Shown here: piece by piece, positions 7,823 to 16,802 of the stretch
Layout: each line of letters begins with the position of its first letter
Position numbering within the stretch: the stretch's first letter is position 1
Source of the DNA: Sphingomonas asaccharolytica NBRC 15499
GTDB lineage: Bacteria; Pseudomonadota; Alphaproteobacteria; Sphingomonadales; Sphingomonadaceae
DNA: 40,129 nt
NCBI RefSeq assembly: GCF_001598355.1
Contig: NZ_BCYU01000040.1
Coordinates: forward strand, 1 to 40,129
Direction: 5' to 3'
Made by a program: the position numbers and the translations under genes
The notes under the pieces: generated by a model
The model's database searches: none
The model's input: only the letters and a program-made list of their open reading frames with translations
Told to the model about the DNA's origin: nothing

Positions 7823-8872
7823 CTATTTCATCGCCTCGATCAGCTTCTTGACCTCCTGGCTGCGGCCGCGCGGGAGGATCAGGACGTCCTTGCCGTTGGC
7901 GACCACGATCAGGTCGGTCACTCCCACCAGAGCGATGCGCACGCCATCGGCCTGGACCAGACAATTCTCGGTCTCGATCGCGACGACGTCGCCCTTGCAG
8001 ACATTGCCGCTCCCGTCGCACGCACTCAATTCGTGGAGCGCATCCCAACTGCCGAGGTCGCTCCAGCCCATGCTGACCGGCACGACCGCGACGCGAGGGG
8101 CCTTTTCCATCACCGCATAGTCGATTGAATCCGACGGAGAGGCAGCGAAAGCTTGCGGGTCGGGATGGACGCGGGCGCCCTCATGCCTGGCCTTGAGCAT
8201 GGCCTGCTGCGCCGCATGCAGAACCTCCGGCGCATGAACTGCCAGTGCCCCCAGGAACGCGTCGGCGCGGAACAGGAAGATGCCACCGTTCCAGACATGA
8301 TCGCCCGCCGCCAACATCGCCTCGGCGCGATCGCGCGGGGGTTTTTCGACGAAGCGCGCCACCTTATGCACGCGCGGCGCGACGGCTTCGCCGACATGGA
8401 TCCAGCCATAGCCGGTTTCCGGAGCGTGCGGATCGATCCCGAACGTGACCAGCCAGCCCTGATCGACCATCGGACGCGCCGCATGGATGGCGGCGTGGAA
8501 GGCGTCGGTATCGGTGATGACATGATCCGACGGCATGATCAGCAAGGCGGCGTCGCCACCGCCGGCCGCGAGCGCGGCGAGGGCGATCGCCGGCGCGGTG
8601 TTGCGCGCCACCGGTTCGAGGATCAGCGCCTGGGCGGGGGTGCCGACCGCCTTGAGCTGCGCTTCGATCTCTTCGGCATGACGCTGGTTGGCGACGACGA
8701 TCGGCGGCGCGAAATGGTCGCCCGAGGCGCGCTGCGCAGTCAGCTGGAGCATGGTTTCGTCGGCGGTCAGCGCGAGCAATTGCTTGGGCGTTTCCGGTGT
8801 CGACATCGGCCACAGCCGCGTGCCCGATCCGCCCGAGAGGATGACAGGGATGATCGACGTCGTCTCGGGCAT
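7823..8872 (-). CDS. Mannose-1-phosphate guanylyltransferase (GDP-mannose pyrophosphorylase)
   Basis: Makes GDP-mannose from mannose-1-phosphate and GTP. The nucleotide-binding signature GGSGTRLWP is at residues 14-22, followed by the conserved PKQLL. FVEKP and GIFLFRAD appear mid-protein and GWSDLGSWD near residue 270. At 349 residues it is the nucleotidyltransferase alone, without the C-terminal phosphomannose-isomerase domain of long ManC/AlgA enzymes, so mannose-6-phosphate isomerase must be encoded elsewhere. It is transcribed away from the exopolysaccharide sugar-transferase gene, sharing a 196-bp promoter region. That suggests it feeds mannose into the polymer governed by PrsK/PrsR. 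Confidence 0.93.
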   Translation of the reverse strand: MPETTSIIPVILSGGSGTRLWPMSTPETPKQLLALTADETMLQLTAQRASGDHFAPPIVVANQRHAEEIEAQLKAVGTPAQALILEPVARNTAPAIALAALAAGGGDAALLIMPSDHVITDTDAFHAAIHAARPMVDQGWLVTFGIDPHAPETGYGWIHVGEAVAPRVHKVARFVEKPPRDRAEAMLAAGDHVWNGGIFLFRADAFLGALAVHAPEVLHAAQQAMLKARHEGARVHPDPQAFAASPSDSIDYAVMEKAPRVAVVPVSMGWSDLGSWDALHELSACDGSGNVCKGDVVAIETENCLVQADGVRIALVGVTDLIVVANGKDVLILPRGRSQEVKKLIEAMK

Positions 8873-8968
8873 TCACGGGTCCTTTGCGGTTGATACTAAT
8901 CTAGGGTCTTCCGACGATTTGCCAAACTCACAGAAAGTCGCGGGTTTCCGCGGCGTTCAGCCTTTCTT

Positions 8969-9014
8969 TGTCAATTTCTGCGACACCGCCTGAAACCTGT
9001 CGGAAAATCTTACA
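8969..9014. promoter_or_regulatory. Two TGT-N11-ACA boxes, candidate PrsR sites
   Basis: TGTCAATTTCTGCGACA (8969-8985) and TGTCGGAAAATCTTACA (8998-9014). The second, read on the other strand, matches the first at 12 of 17 positions, including both ends. Their centres are 29 bases apart in the promoter region shared by the guanylyltransferase and sugar-transferase genes, next to prsK-prsR. Paired palindromes are typical of enhancer sites for sigma-54 activators such as PrsR. I found no convincing -24/-12 element in either direction, so the assignment is an inference. Confidence 0.5.
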
Positions 9015-9068
9015 CCCGACGATCGAACTAGGGGCTGCACCCCAAGGCCGAGAAGGCAGGCGAAGACG

Positions 9069-10457
9069 ATGATCAGGCTGTTCAAGCACTATGTGCCGCA
9101 CGCCGTTTTGTTCCTGGGTTTGCTCGACGTCGCGTTGCTGATCGCGGCGGCGGAGATCGCTTATTCGATCCGCCTGCATCAGCTCGGCAGCATCGTCGAG
9201 CCGATCGTCGATCGCTTGCCGCAGCTATTCACTTTCGCCCTCTCGCTCGAAACCGCGATGATCGCGGTCGGCGTTTATGGCGCCGATGCGCTGCAGTCGC
9301 TGCGCCGGGCGGTCGCGCGCATCCTGGTCGCGATCTCGCTCGGGATCATCTTCCTGTCGGTATTGTTCTTCCTCTCGCCGGCAATCACTTTCTGGCGATC
9401 GAACCTGTTCTACGCGATGGGGATCGCGGCGGTGTCGCTGATCGTGATGCGGATCCTGCTCGGTAAGATGCTGGGCAGCCACGTATTCAAGCGCCGCGTC
9501 GTCGTGCTTGGCGCGGGTCCGCGCGCCGCCCGGCTGAAGGCCTTGCAGCAACAGCCCGGATCGGCCTTCGTCGTGGTCGGCTATGTCTCGATGAGCGAAG
9601 CCAATCGGGTGATCCCGGAAGCGATCGCGCGCGACGCGATCTACAACCTCGCCGATCATGTCGTACTGCTCAATGCGAGCGAAGTGGTGCTCGCGCTCGA
9701 GGAACGGCGCAACGCACTGCCGCTCAAGGACCTGCTGCGGATCAAGACCACCGGCGTCCATGTCAACGATATCTCGACCTTCCTCGAGCGCGAGACGGGC
9801 CGCGTCGACTTGCAGAGCGTCAATCCTAGCTGGCTGATCTTCTCCGACGGCTTCTCTTCCGGGCGGATGCTGTCGGGGGTGTTCAAGCGGCTGTTTGATA
9901 TCATCGCCAGCTTGCTGCTGCTCGTGCTCGCGGGTCCCGTCATCCTGCTCACGGCCCTGGCGGTGAAGCTCGAGAGCAAGGGCCCGGCTTTCTATCGCCA
10001 GCGCCGCGTCGGCCTGTACGGAGTCGGGTTCGACTGCCTCAAGCTGCGCTCGATGCGCCAGGATGCCGAGGTCAACGGCCAGGCGGTGTGGGCCGAGAAG
10101 GACGATCCGCGCATCACCCGGATCGGCCGCTTCATCCGCAAGGTGCGGATCGACGAACTGCCGCAATGCTGGTCGGTGCTCAAGGGCGAGATGAGCTTTG
10201 TCGGTCCGCGCCCCGAACGCCCGCAATTCGTCGAGGATCTCGAACAGCAGCTGCCTTATTATGCGGAGCGCCACATGGTGAAGCCGGGCATTACGGGCTG
10301 GGCACAGATCAATTATCCCTATGGCGCGTCGATCGAGGATAGCCGGCAGAAACTCGAATACGACCTCTATTACGCGAAGAATTATTCGCCCTTCCTCGAC
10401 CTGTTGATCCTGCTCCAGACGATCCGCGTCGTGCTGTGGCCGGAAGGCGCGCGGTAG
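9069..10457 (+). CDS. TIGR03013-type XrtA/PEP-CTERM sugar transferase
   Basis: A polyprenyl-phosphate glycosyl-1-phosphate transferase that starts repeat-unit assembly of exopolysaccharide on the lipid carrier in the inner membrane. The 462-residue protein has four hydrophobic helices in residues 1-135, a nucleotide-binding-like middle (VVVLGAGPRAARL), then a long membrane segment near residue 280. The catalytic bacterial sugar-transferase domain follows, with FYRQRRVG, DELPQCWSVLKGEMSFVGPRP and KPGITGWAQINYPYG. The family is characteristic of genomes with exosortase XrtA. prsK starts 4 bases after its stop, so the two are probably cotranscribed. The transferred sugar is not determined. Confidence 0.92.
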   Translation: MIRLFKHYVPHAVLFLGLLDVALLIAAAEIAYSIRLHQLGSIVEPIVDRLPQLFTFALSLETAMIAVGVYGADALQSLRRAVARILVAISLGIIFLSVLFFLSPAITFWRSNLFYAMGIAAVSLIVMRILLGKMLGSHVFKRRVVVLGAGPRAARLKALQQQPGSAFVVVGYVSMSEANRVIPEAIARDAIYNLADHVVLLNASEVVLALEERRNALPLKDLLRIKTTGVHVNDISTFLERETGRVDLQSVNPSWLIFSDGFSSGRMLSGVFKRLFDIIASLLLLVLAGPVILLTALAVKLESKGPAFYRQRRVGLYGVGFDCLKLRSMRQDAEVNGQAVWAEKDDPRITRIGRFIRKVRIDELPQCWSVLKGEMSFVGPRPERPQFVEDLEQQLPYYAERHMVKPGITGWAQINYPYGASIEDSRQKLEYDLYYAKNYSPFLDLLILLQTIRVVLWPEGAR

Positions 10458-10461
10458 GGCG

Positions 10462-12510
10462 ATGGCCGGGACGATCATCCTTTGGGGTCACGCCCTCGCG
10501 GCGTTGCTGTTCGCGGTGCTCGCGCTGTCGCAATTGCGCGACGGTGCGGTCAGCGTGCCGCGCACCGCGTTCGTCGCCGCCTTGGGTATTACGGCTTTAT
10601 GGGCGCTGGCGGTTGCCGGGATCGGCAATCCCGATTTGACCGCACGCGTGGCGGAAAGCCTGCGCAACATCGCTTGGCTCGCCTTCATGATGGCATTGCT
10701 GCGACGCGATCACTCCGCCGGGCGTGATCGGGCGGTGACGATGATCTATGGCGTGGTCGTGCTGGTCGCGCTGGCCGGAATTGTCCTGAGCGTCATCCAG
10801 GCGTCGGTGCCCGCCGACGTCGTCAAGGGTTTCGCGGCGGTGCGCATCCTGTTGCGGATGATGGTCGCTCTCGGCGCGTTGGTATTGGTGCACCATCTTT
10901 ATTCGGTCGCGGCGCCGGGCGCCCGTGGGGGTATCCGGCTCGCGGTGGCGGCGCTCGCGATCATGTGGACGAGCGATCTCGTCCTGTACACGACCGCCTA
11001 TCTCAGCGGCGAAGGTTCACAGGAATTGATCGCCACGCGGGGCCTGGTCATGATCGCGATCGTGCCGCTGCTGGCGATCGCGGTCCATCGCAACGGCGAT
11101 TGGACGCTCAAATTGTCGCGAACGGTGACGTGGCAGTCGCTCTCGCTGGTCGCGCTGATGGCCTATGCCGTCGTCACGATCCTGGCGATCAGCGCGATCG
11201 ACAGCTTCGGCGGCAGCTATGCCCGGCTGGCGCAAACCGCCTTCGTGTTCGGCTCGGCCGCCGCCCTGCTGACCCTGTTGTCGTCGCCCACAATCAAGGC
11301 CTGGTTGCGGGTGATGGTCGCCAAGCATCTGTTCAACCATCGCTATGACTATCGGGCCGAATGGTCGCGTTTCACCGATACGCTGGGGGCTCCCGGCGAC
11401 GGCGCGGCGCCGCTCGAGGAACGCATCGTCAAGGCGGTCGCCGACGTTACCGATTCCTCTGCGGGGCTGTTGTTGGTGGCGGACGACGGTGTGTTCGGCC
11501 TTGGCGCGACATGGAATTGGCTGGGGACCGTGCCTGTCACCATCGCCGGGGAGCCGCTGGCGCAGTCGATGGCCGGAAACAGCCGGATCATCGAACTCGA
11601 CGCGGTGCGGGCGGGCGATGCGCCGCCAGGCGAGCTCGCTGCGGTGCCGCAATGGATGCTCGACGAGCCGAGCGCCTGGGCGATCGTGCCGCTCGTCCAC
11701 CTCAATCAGCTGATCGGCGCGATCCTGCTGGCGCGCCCGCCGATCGACCGCTCGCTCGACTGGGAGGATTTCGATTTGTTGCGCATCGCCGGCCGGCAGG
11801 TCGCTAGCTATCTTGCCGAAGCGCGCGCGCACGAAGCGCTGGCCGATGCTCGCCGCTTCGACGAATTCAATCGCCGCTTCGCCTTCATCATGCACGACGT
11901 AAAGAATCTGGTGAGCCAGCTGACTCTAGTCGCGCGCAACGCCGAACGCCATGCCGACAACCCCGATTTCCGCGTCGACATGATCGCGACGCTAAAGGAT
12001 TCGGTCGGGCGGATGAACGATCTGTTGGCGCGTTTGTCGCAGCACAATTCGGCGCGAGTCGAGGAGCCGGTGGCGGTCGAGCTGATGCCAATCGTCGAGC
12101 GCGTCACGCAGCGGCGCGGCGCCAGCCATCCGATCGCGGTGACCGGGATGCGCGATGCCGTCGCGGTTGCGGACCCGGCGCGGCTCGAACAGGCGCTGGG
12201 GCATTTGATCCAGAATGCGATCGAGGCCAGCGCGCCGGGCGAGCCGGTCGGCGTGGTGGTCGGGCGTGCGACGATCGAGGTGATCGATTCTGGTCCGGGC
12301 ATGAGCGCGAGCTTCATCCGCGACCGGCTGTTCCGGCCGTTCACGTCGACCAAGAGCGGCGGATTCGGGATCGGCGCGTTCGAAGCGCGCCAGGTCATTC
12401 AGGCGATGGGCGGCAAGCTCGACGTGGTCAGTCGCGAAGGCGAGGGCACACGCTTCACCATCGTACTTCGCGAGGCGCTCGCGCCGGTCAAGATGGAGCG
12501 GGCGGCATGA
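10462..12510 (+). CDS. XrtA/PEP-CTERM system histidine kinase PrsK
   Basis: Membrane sensor kinase of the exosortase-associated circuit, partner of PrsR. The 682-residue protein has about eight membrane helices in residues 1-280, a GAF-like domain at about 300-445, and a dimerisation segment with the phospho-acceptor His478 in HDVKNLVSQL. The ATPase domain shows LIQNAIEAS, DSGPGMS and GGFGIGAFEA. This layout is that of PrsK (TIGR02916). The signal it senses is unknown. The stop overlaps the start of prsR by four bases, so the two are translationally coupled. The sugar-transferase gene lies directly upstream. Confidence 0.92.
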   Translation: MAGTIILWGHALAALLFAVLALSQLRDGAVSVPRTAFVAALGITALWALAVAGIGNPDLTARVAESLRNIAWLAFMMALLRRDHSAGRDRAVTMIYGVVVLVALAGIVLSVIQASVPADVVKGFAAVRILLRMMVALGALVLVHHLYSVAAPGARGGIRLAVAALAIMWTSDLVLYTTAYLSGEGSQELIATRGLVMIAIVPLLAIAVHRNGDWTLKLSRTVTWQSLSLVALMAYAVVTILAISAIDSFGGSYARLAQTAFVFGSAAALLTLLSSPTIKAWLRVMVAKHLFNHRYDYRAEWSRFTDTLGAPGDGAAPLEERIVKAVADVTDSSAGLLLVADDGVFGLGATWNWLGTVPVTIAGEPLAQSMAGNSRIIELDAVRAGDAPPGELAAVPQWMLDEPSAWAIVPLVHLNQLIGAILLARPPIDRSLDWEDFDLLRIAGRQVASYLAEARAHEALADARRFDEFNRRFAFIMHDVKNLVSQLTLVARNAERHADNPDFRVDMIATLKDSVGRMNDLLARLSQHNSARVEEPVAVELMPIVERVTQRRGASHPIAVTGMRDAVAVADPARLEQALGHLIQNAIEASAPGEPVGVVVGRATIEVIDSGPGMSASFIRDRLFRPFTSTKSGGFGIGAFEARQVIQAMGGKLDVVSREGEGTRFTIVLREALAPVKMERAA

Positions 12511-13856
12511 ATACGGGCCCACGGCCGAAATTGCTGATCGTCGAGGATGATGCCGGGCTGCAGCGCCAGTTGCGCTGGGCCTATGACGATTACGAGGTAG
12601 TCGTGGCGGGCGACCGTCGCGAGGCGATCGACGCGGTGCGTGCCGAAGAGCCGGCAGTGGTGACGCTCGATCTGGGCCTGCCGCCCGATCCCGACGGGGT
12701 CAGCGAAGGGTTCGCGACGCTTGCCGAGATCCTGCGGTTGAAGCCCGATACCAAGGTCATCGTCGCCTCGGGTCACGGCGCGCGCGAAAGCGCGTTGCGC
12801 GCGATCGCCGAGGGCGCGTGGGATTTCTATCAGAAGCCGATCGACATCGACGCGCTGGGCCTGATCGTCGCCCGGGCCTTCCATGTCCACGCGCTCGAGG
12901 AAGAGAATCGGCGTCTCGCCACCGCGTCGCGCGAGGCATTGGGCGGGCTGATCACTGCCGCGCCCGAAATGCTCAAGGTCACCAGCATGATCGAACGCGT
13001 CGCCAATGCCGATGTGTCGGTGATGCTGCTCGGCGCGAGCGGCACCGGCAAGGAAGTGCTGGCGCGCGGCCTGCACGAGAAATCCGGGCGCAAGGGCCAG
13101 TTCGTCGCGATCAATTGCGCGGCGATCCCCGAGACATTGCTCGAAAGCGAATTGTTCGGCCACGAAAAGGGCGCGTTCACCGGCGCGGTCAAGACGACCG
13201 AAGGCAAGATCGAGCTCGCCGACGGCGGTACCTTGTTCCTCGATGAAATCGGCGACGTGCCGCTGCCGCTGCAGGTCAAGTTGCTGCGCTTCCTGCAGGA
13301 ACGGGTGATCGAGCGGGTCGGCGGGCGCAAGCCGATCGCGGTCGACACCAGGATCGTTTGCGCGACGCATCAGGATGTCGATGCCATGGTCGCCAGCGGC
13401 GCGTTCCGCGAGGATCTCTATTATCGCCTGGCGGAGATCGTCGTACGCATCCCCAGCCTGGCCGAGCGCACCGGCGATCCCGTGCTGCTCGCCAAGCATT
13501 TCCTGCACCATTACGCCAAGACGATGAACCGGCCGGTCACGGGCCTGTCGCCCGACGCACTGAGCGCGATCGACGCCTGGGGCTGGCCGGGCAATGTGCG
13601 CGAACTCGAAAACCGCATGAAGCGCGCGGTGATCATGGCCGACGGCAAGAGCGTGACCGCGATCGATCTCGATCTTGCCGAGCGAGACACGCCCGATCCG
13701 ATCAATCTCAAAGCCGTGCGCGAAACCGCCGACCGCAAGGCGATCCGCCACGCACTGGCGCGTGCCGAGGGCAATATCTCGAACACCGCCAAGCTGCTCG
13801 GGATCAGCCGCCCGACGCTCTACGATTTGCTCAAGAATTACGACCTCCATGCCTAG
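12507..13856 (+). CDS. PEP-CTERM-box response regulator PrsR (sigma-54 activator)
   Basis: A 449-residue NtrC-type regulator. The receiver domain covers residues 8-125, with acidic residues at 13-15 and phospho-acceptor Asp55 in TLDLGLP. The AAA+ domain has Walker A GASGTGKE (176-183), the sigma-54-contacting GAFTGA (222-227) and GTLFLDEIGDVPL. A Fis-type helix-turn-helix closes the protein (NTAKLLGISRPTLYDLLKNY). An intact GAFTGA means it should work with RpoN. In known systems PrsR activates PEP-CTERM protein and exopolysaccharide genes. The candidate boxes at 8969-9014 are its most likely local targets. Confidence 0.94.
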   Translation: MNTGPRPKLLIVEDDAGLQRQLRWAYDDYEVVVAGDRREAIDAVRAEEPAVVTLDLGLPPDPDGVSEGFATLAEILRLKPDTKVIVASGHGARESALRAIAEGAWDFYQKPIDIDALGLIVARAFHVHALEEENRRLATASREALGGLITAAPEMLKVTSMIERVANADVSVMLLGASGTGKEVLARGLHEKSGRKGQFVAINCAAIPETLLESELFGHEKGAFTGAVKTTEGKIELADGGTLFLDEIGDVPLPLQVKLLRFLQERVIERVGGRKPIAVDTRIVCATHQDVDAMVASGAFREDLYYRLAEIVVRIPSLAERTGDPVLLAKHFLHHYAKTMNRPVTGLSPDALSAIDAWGWPGNVRELENRMKRAVIMADGKSVTAIDLDLAERDTPDPINLKAVRETADRKAIRHALARAEGNISNTAKLLGISRPTLYDLLKNYDLHA

Positions 13857-13865
13857 GACTGGACC

Positions 13866-15911
13866 ATGAAGACCATTGTCAAAAGCGCGCTGATCGGCGC
13901 CACAGCGATCGCCGCGGTGATCGGCGTCACGGCGACGCTGACCGCACCGGCACAAGCCGACGCAACCGGCGCGCGCACCGAATTGGGCTATAGTCTGGCG
14001 CTGCTCCAGGACGGCAATTTCAATGCCGCGCGGGCGCATGCTCAGGCGGCGGTCAAGCAGGATCCGCAATGGGGCGCCGCGCATGCGGTGTTGGCGCGAA
14101 CCTTCCTCGCGCTGGGCGATGGCGTGGGAGCCGAATCCGAACTCGGCCGTGCCGCCGCCGCCGGGTTCGACATGAGCCGGGGGCATCAATTGCTCGCCGA
14201 AGCCTGGCTGTTGCAAGGCGACGCCAAGCGTGCGCTGGCCGAGGCTGCCAAGGCGGATCCCAAATTCGGCGGTTATGCCGCGCGCGTCACCGCACGAGCG
14301 CTGGCGACGCAGGGCAAGACGGCCGAGGCGCAGGCGCTGCTCGGCGAATTGCTCGACGGCAATCCCGGCAATTCCTACGCTTGGTCCGACCTCGGCCGCA
14401 TCCGTTACAGCACGGGCGATATCGCCGGTGCCTCAAACAATGCGCAAAAGGCAGTCGAGCTCGATCCCAACAATCTCGAGGCGCTGACCTTGCGCGGCGA
14501 ATTGGTGCGCGAGCAATATGGCCTGAATGCCGCTTTGCCGTGGTTCGAGGCAGCGCTGCAGCGCGATGCCTATTACCATCCGGCGCTGATCGAATATGCC
14601 GCCACGCTCGGCGATCTCGGTCGCTATACCGACATGCTCGGCGCCACGCGGCGCGCGCTTGCCGCGCGGCCGGCGAGCCCACAGGCTTTCTATCTCCAGG
14701 CCGTGCTCGCGGCGCGCGCGGAGAATTACGATCTCGCACGCAGCATGATGGAGCGGACCGGCGGACGGATCGACGATCTGCCCGGCGCGCTGCTGCTCAA
14801 TGGGACGCTCGAGTATCAGGCCGGCGCCTATGAACAGGCGATCGAGGTATGGCGCGAGCTGGTTGGGCGACAGCCGATGAATATCACCGCGCGCCGGCTG
14901 CTCGGCGCGGCGCTGCTGCGGTCGGGGGACGCCAAGGGCGCGCTCGATGTGCTGCGTCCGGTGGCGATGCGTGGCGATGCCGACAGCTATACTTTGGGAC
15001 TGGTCGGGCGCGCGTTCGAAGCAACCGGCGAACGCGACTGGGCCGCCAAATTCCTCGACCGCTCGGCCTGGCCGGTGCGCGCCGGGGCGACTCCGTTCGG
15101 CACCGACGACAGCCTTGCGGTGCTGACCGGCGCGGCCGACAAGGATCCGACCAACCCGGTGCTCGCGGTCACCGTGGTCCGCGGGCTGATCGATGCCGGC
15201 CAGGGCGATACCGCATTGGCGCGGGCGCGGGCGCTCCAGGCGGCTACGCCGGGCGCGCCCGCGGCGCATCTGCTGGTCGGCGACACGTTGATGACGATGG
15301 GCCGATATGGCGAGGCGGCCGATGCCTATCGCAAGGCGGCAGATATCAAGTTCGACGAGCCGACCATGTTGCGCACGGTCGATGCGCTCGATCAGGCGGG
15401 CCGCCGGCCCGAAGCGACCAGCGTGCTGGCGCTGTTCCTGAACCAGCATCCCGAAAGCGTGCCCGCGTTGCGCCTCGCCGCGCATTGGCAGATCGCGTCG
15501 GGCGATTGGGATGGGGCGGTCGACACGCTGGAGGATTTGCGCGCGCGCGTCGGCTCGCGCGATTCGGGCCTGTTGTCCGAACTCGCTTACGCCAATGTCG
15601 GCGCGGATAATGTCGACGACGCGATTTCCTATGGCGCGGCGGCGTATGACATCGCACCGATGAGCCCGGCGGCGACCGATGCTTATGGCTGGGCGCTCTA
15701 TGCGGCTGGCGAGAATGCCAAGGCGATCGACCTGTTCGAGAAAGCCATGTCGATCGCGCCTAAGCAGAGCGGCATTCGCTGGCATCTGGCCCAGGCCTAT
15801 GCCGATAGCGGCCGTAATGCCCAAGCAACGACCGCCATCGCGGCGTTGCTTGCCGATCCCGGCTTCACCGATCGTGCACCGGCCGAGGCGTTGCTCAAGA
15901 CGCTGGGCTGA
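13866..15911 (+). CDS. TPR-repeat protein in the PrsT position of the XrtA cluster
   Basis: A 681-residue protein built of tandem tetratricopeptide repeats (for example ARAHAQAAVKQDPQWGAAHAVLARTF written over residues 35-80, and NNAQKAVELDPNNLEALTLR). It follows a signal peptide ending near PAQA (residue 32). Position and architecture match PrsT (TIGR02917), thought to aid export or assembly of exopolysaccharide. Two differences stand out: no lipobox cysteine, so it should be a soluble periplasmic protein rather than a lipoprotein, and it is shorter than the roughly 900 residues I expect for PrsT. It starts 9 bases after prsR, in the same operon. Function is inferred from context. Confidence 0.8.
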   Translation: MKTIVKSALIGATAIAAVIGVTATLTAPAQADATGARTELGYSLALLQDGNFNAARAHAQAAVKQDPQWGAAHAVLARTFLALGDGVGAESELGRAAAAGFDMSRGHQLLAEAWLLQGDAKRALAEAAKADPKFGGYAARVTARALATQGKTAEAQALLGELLDGNPGNSYAWSDLGRIRYSTGDIAGASNNAQKAVELDPNNLEALTLRGELVREQYGLNAALPWFEAALQRDAYYHPALIEYAATLGDLGRYTDMLGATRRALAARPASPQAFYLQAVLAARAENYDLARSMMERTGGRIDDLPGALLLNGTLEYQAGAYEQAIEVWRELVGRQPMNITARRLLGAALLRSGDAKGALDVLRPVAMRGDADSYTLGLVGRAFEATGERDWAAKFLDRSAWPVRAGATPFGTDDSLAVLTGAADKDPTNPVLAVTVVRGLIDAGQGDTALARARALQAATPGAPAAHLLVGDTLMTMGRYGEAADAYRKAADIKFDEPTMLRTVDALDQAGRRPEATSVLALFLNQHPESVPALRLAAHWQIASGDWDGAVDTLEDLRARVGSRDSGLLSELAYANVGADNVDDAISYGAAAYDIAPMSPAATDAYGWALYAAGENAKAIDLFEKAMSIAPKQSGIRWHLAQAYADSGRNAQATTAIAALLADPGFTDRAPAEALLKTLG

Positions 15912-15939
15912 ACGGGCCGAGCCGTGTAACGCGGCTGGC

Positions 15940-16749
15940 ATGACCGACCCGCTCGACCGTATCGCCGCCGCGCTCGAACGCATTGCGCCGGCCGTGCCGT
16001 CCGATGCCGATCCGCTCGCGCAGCCGGCCTATATTTGGCGCGACGGGCGCCTGGCCGCCGCTCGCAAGTTCGATCCGCTGCCGCTCGACCTATTATTGGG
16101 GATCGACGCGCAGAAGGCCGCTCTGGTCGAGGATTTCGGCCGATTGGCGGACGGCTTTGCCGCACAGGACGTCTTGTTGTGGGGGGCACGCGGGACCGGC
16201 AAGTCGGCGTTGGTCAAGAGCGCGGTGTCGGCGGTCCAGGCCGAAGATCGCAAGCTCGCCCTGATCGAGGTCGCGGCGATGGACGGCCTGCGTGCGCTGT
16301 TCGACCGGATCGATGGCCTGCCGCGGGCGTTCGTCCTGTTCCTCGACGATCTCGGCTTCGATGCAGGCGGGGATGCCCGTGCGCTGCGCTCGCTGCTCCA
16401 GGGCGGAGCGGAGGCGCGACCGGCCAATGCCCGCTTGGTGGTGACTGCCAATCGCCGCCATCTGGTCCCGCGCGACATCGCCGAACAGGAAAGCGCGATC
16501 AACCCACGTGACAGCGTCGACGATCATCTCGCGCTTGCCGACCGATTCGGGCTCAGCCTGGGGTTCCATGTCGTCGACCAGCCGGGATATCTGGCGATCG
16601 TCCGCGCTTATGCCGACCGGTTCGGCTTGGCGTTCGATGCCGATGAGGCGGTCGGCTGGTCGACTCGCCGCGGCGGTCGGTCGGGGCGCGTGGCCTGGCA
16701 TTATATCACTGATTTGGCTGGACGATCGGGCAAGAGGCTGCCTTTCTAA
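15940..16749 (+). CDS. DUF815-family AAA-like ATPase
   Basis: A 269-residue P-loop ATPase. Walker A is GARGTGKS (residues 82-89), Walker B is FVLFLDDLGF (about 131), and a sensor-1-like TANR follows. The order and the N-terminal YIWRDGRLAAA segment fit DUF815, a widespread family related to the ORC/DnaA side of AAA+ proteins with no settled role. The ATG at 15940 is chosen because residues before it in the open frame overlap the preceding TPR gene in another frame. It lies 28 bases after that gene and may ride on the prsK operon. No link to exopolysaccharide is shown by the sequence. Confidence 0.85.
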   Translation: MTDPLDRIAAALERIAPAVPSDADPLAQPAYIWRDGRLAAARKFDPLPLDLLLGIDAQKAALVEDFGRLADGFAAQDVLLWGARGTGKSALVKSAVSAVQAEDRKLALIEVAAMDGLRALFDRIDGLPRAFVLFLDDLGFDAGGDARALRSLLQGGAEARPANARLVVTANRRHLVPRDIAEQESAINPRDSVDDHLALADRFGLSLGFHVVDQPGYLAIVRAYADRFGLAFDADEAVGWSTRRGGRSGRVAWHYITDLAGRSGKRLPF

Positions 16750-16802
16750 TCCGATAAGGATCATTATCTGGCCGCATTGGCTTGACTTCGGGGGCGGTAA
16801 CG

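Noticed and set aside
8890..9068. A sigma-54 -24/-12 element in the exopolysaccharide promoter region
   Set aside because: The nearest match, TTGGCAAATCGTCGGA on the minus strand, lacks the GC of the -12 box; nothing on the plus strand keeps GG-N10-GC.
12399..14216. A 605-codon frame antisense to prsR and its neighbours
   Set aside because: It spans three well-supported genes on the other strand and has no recognisable domain.
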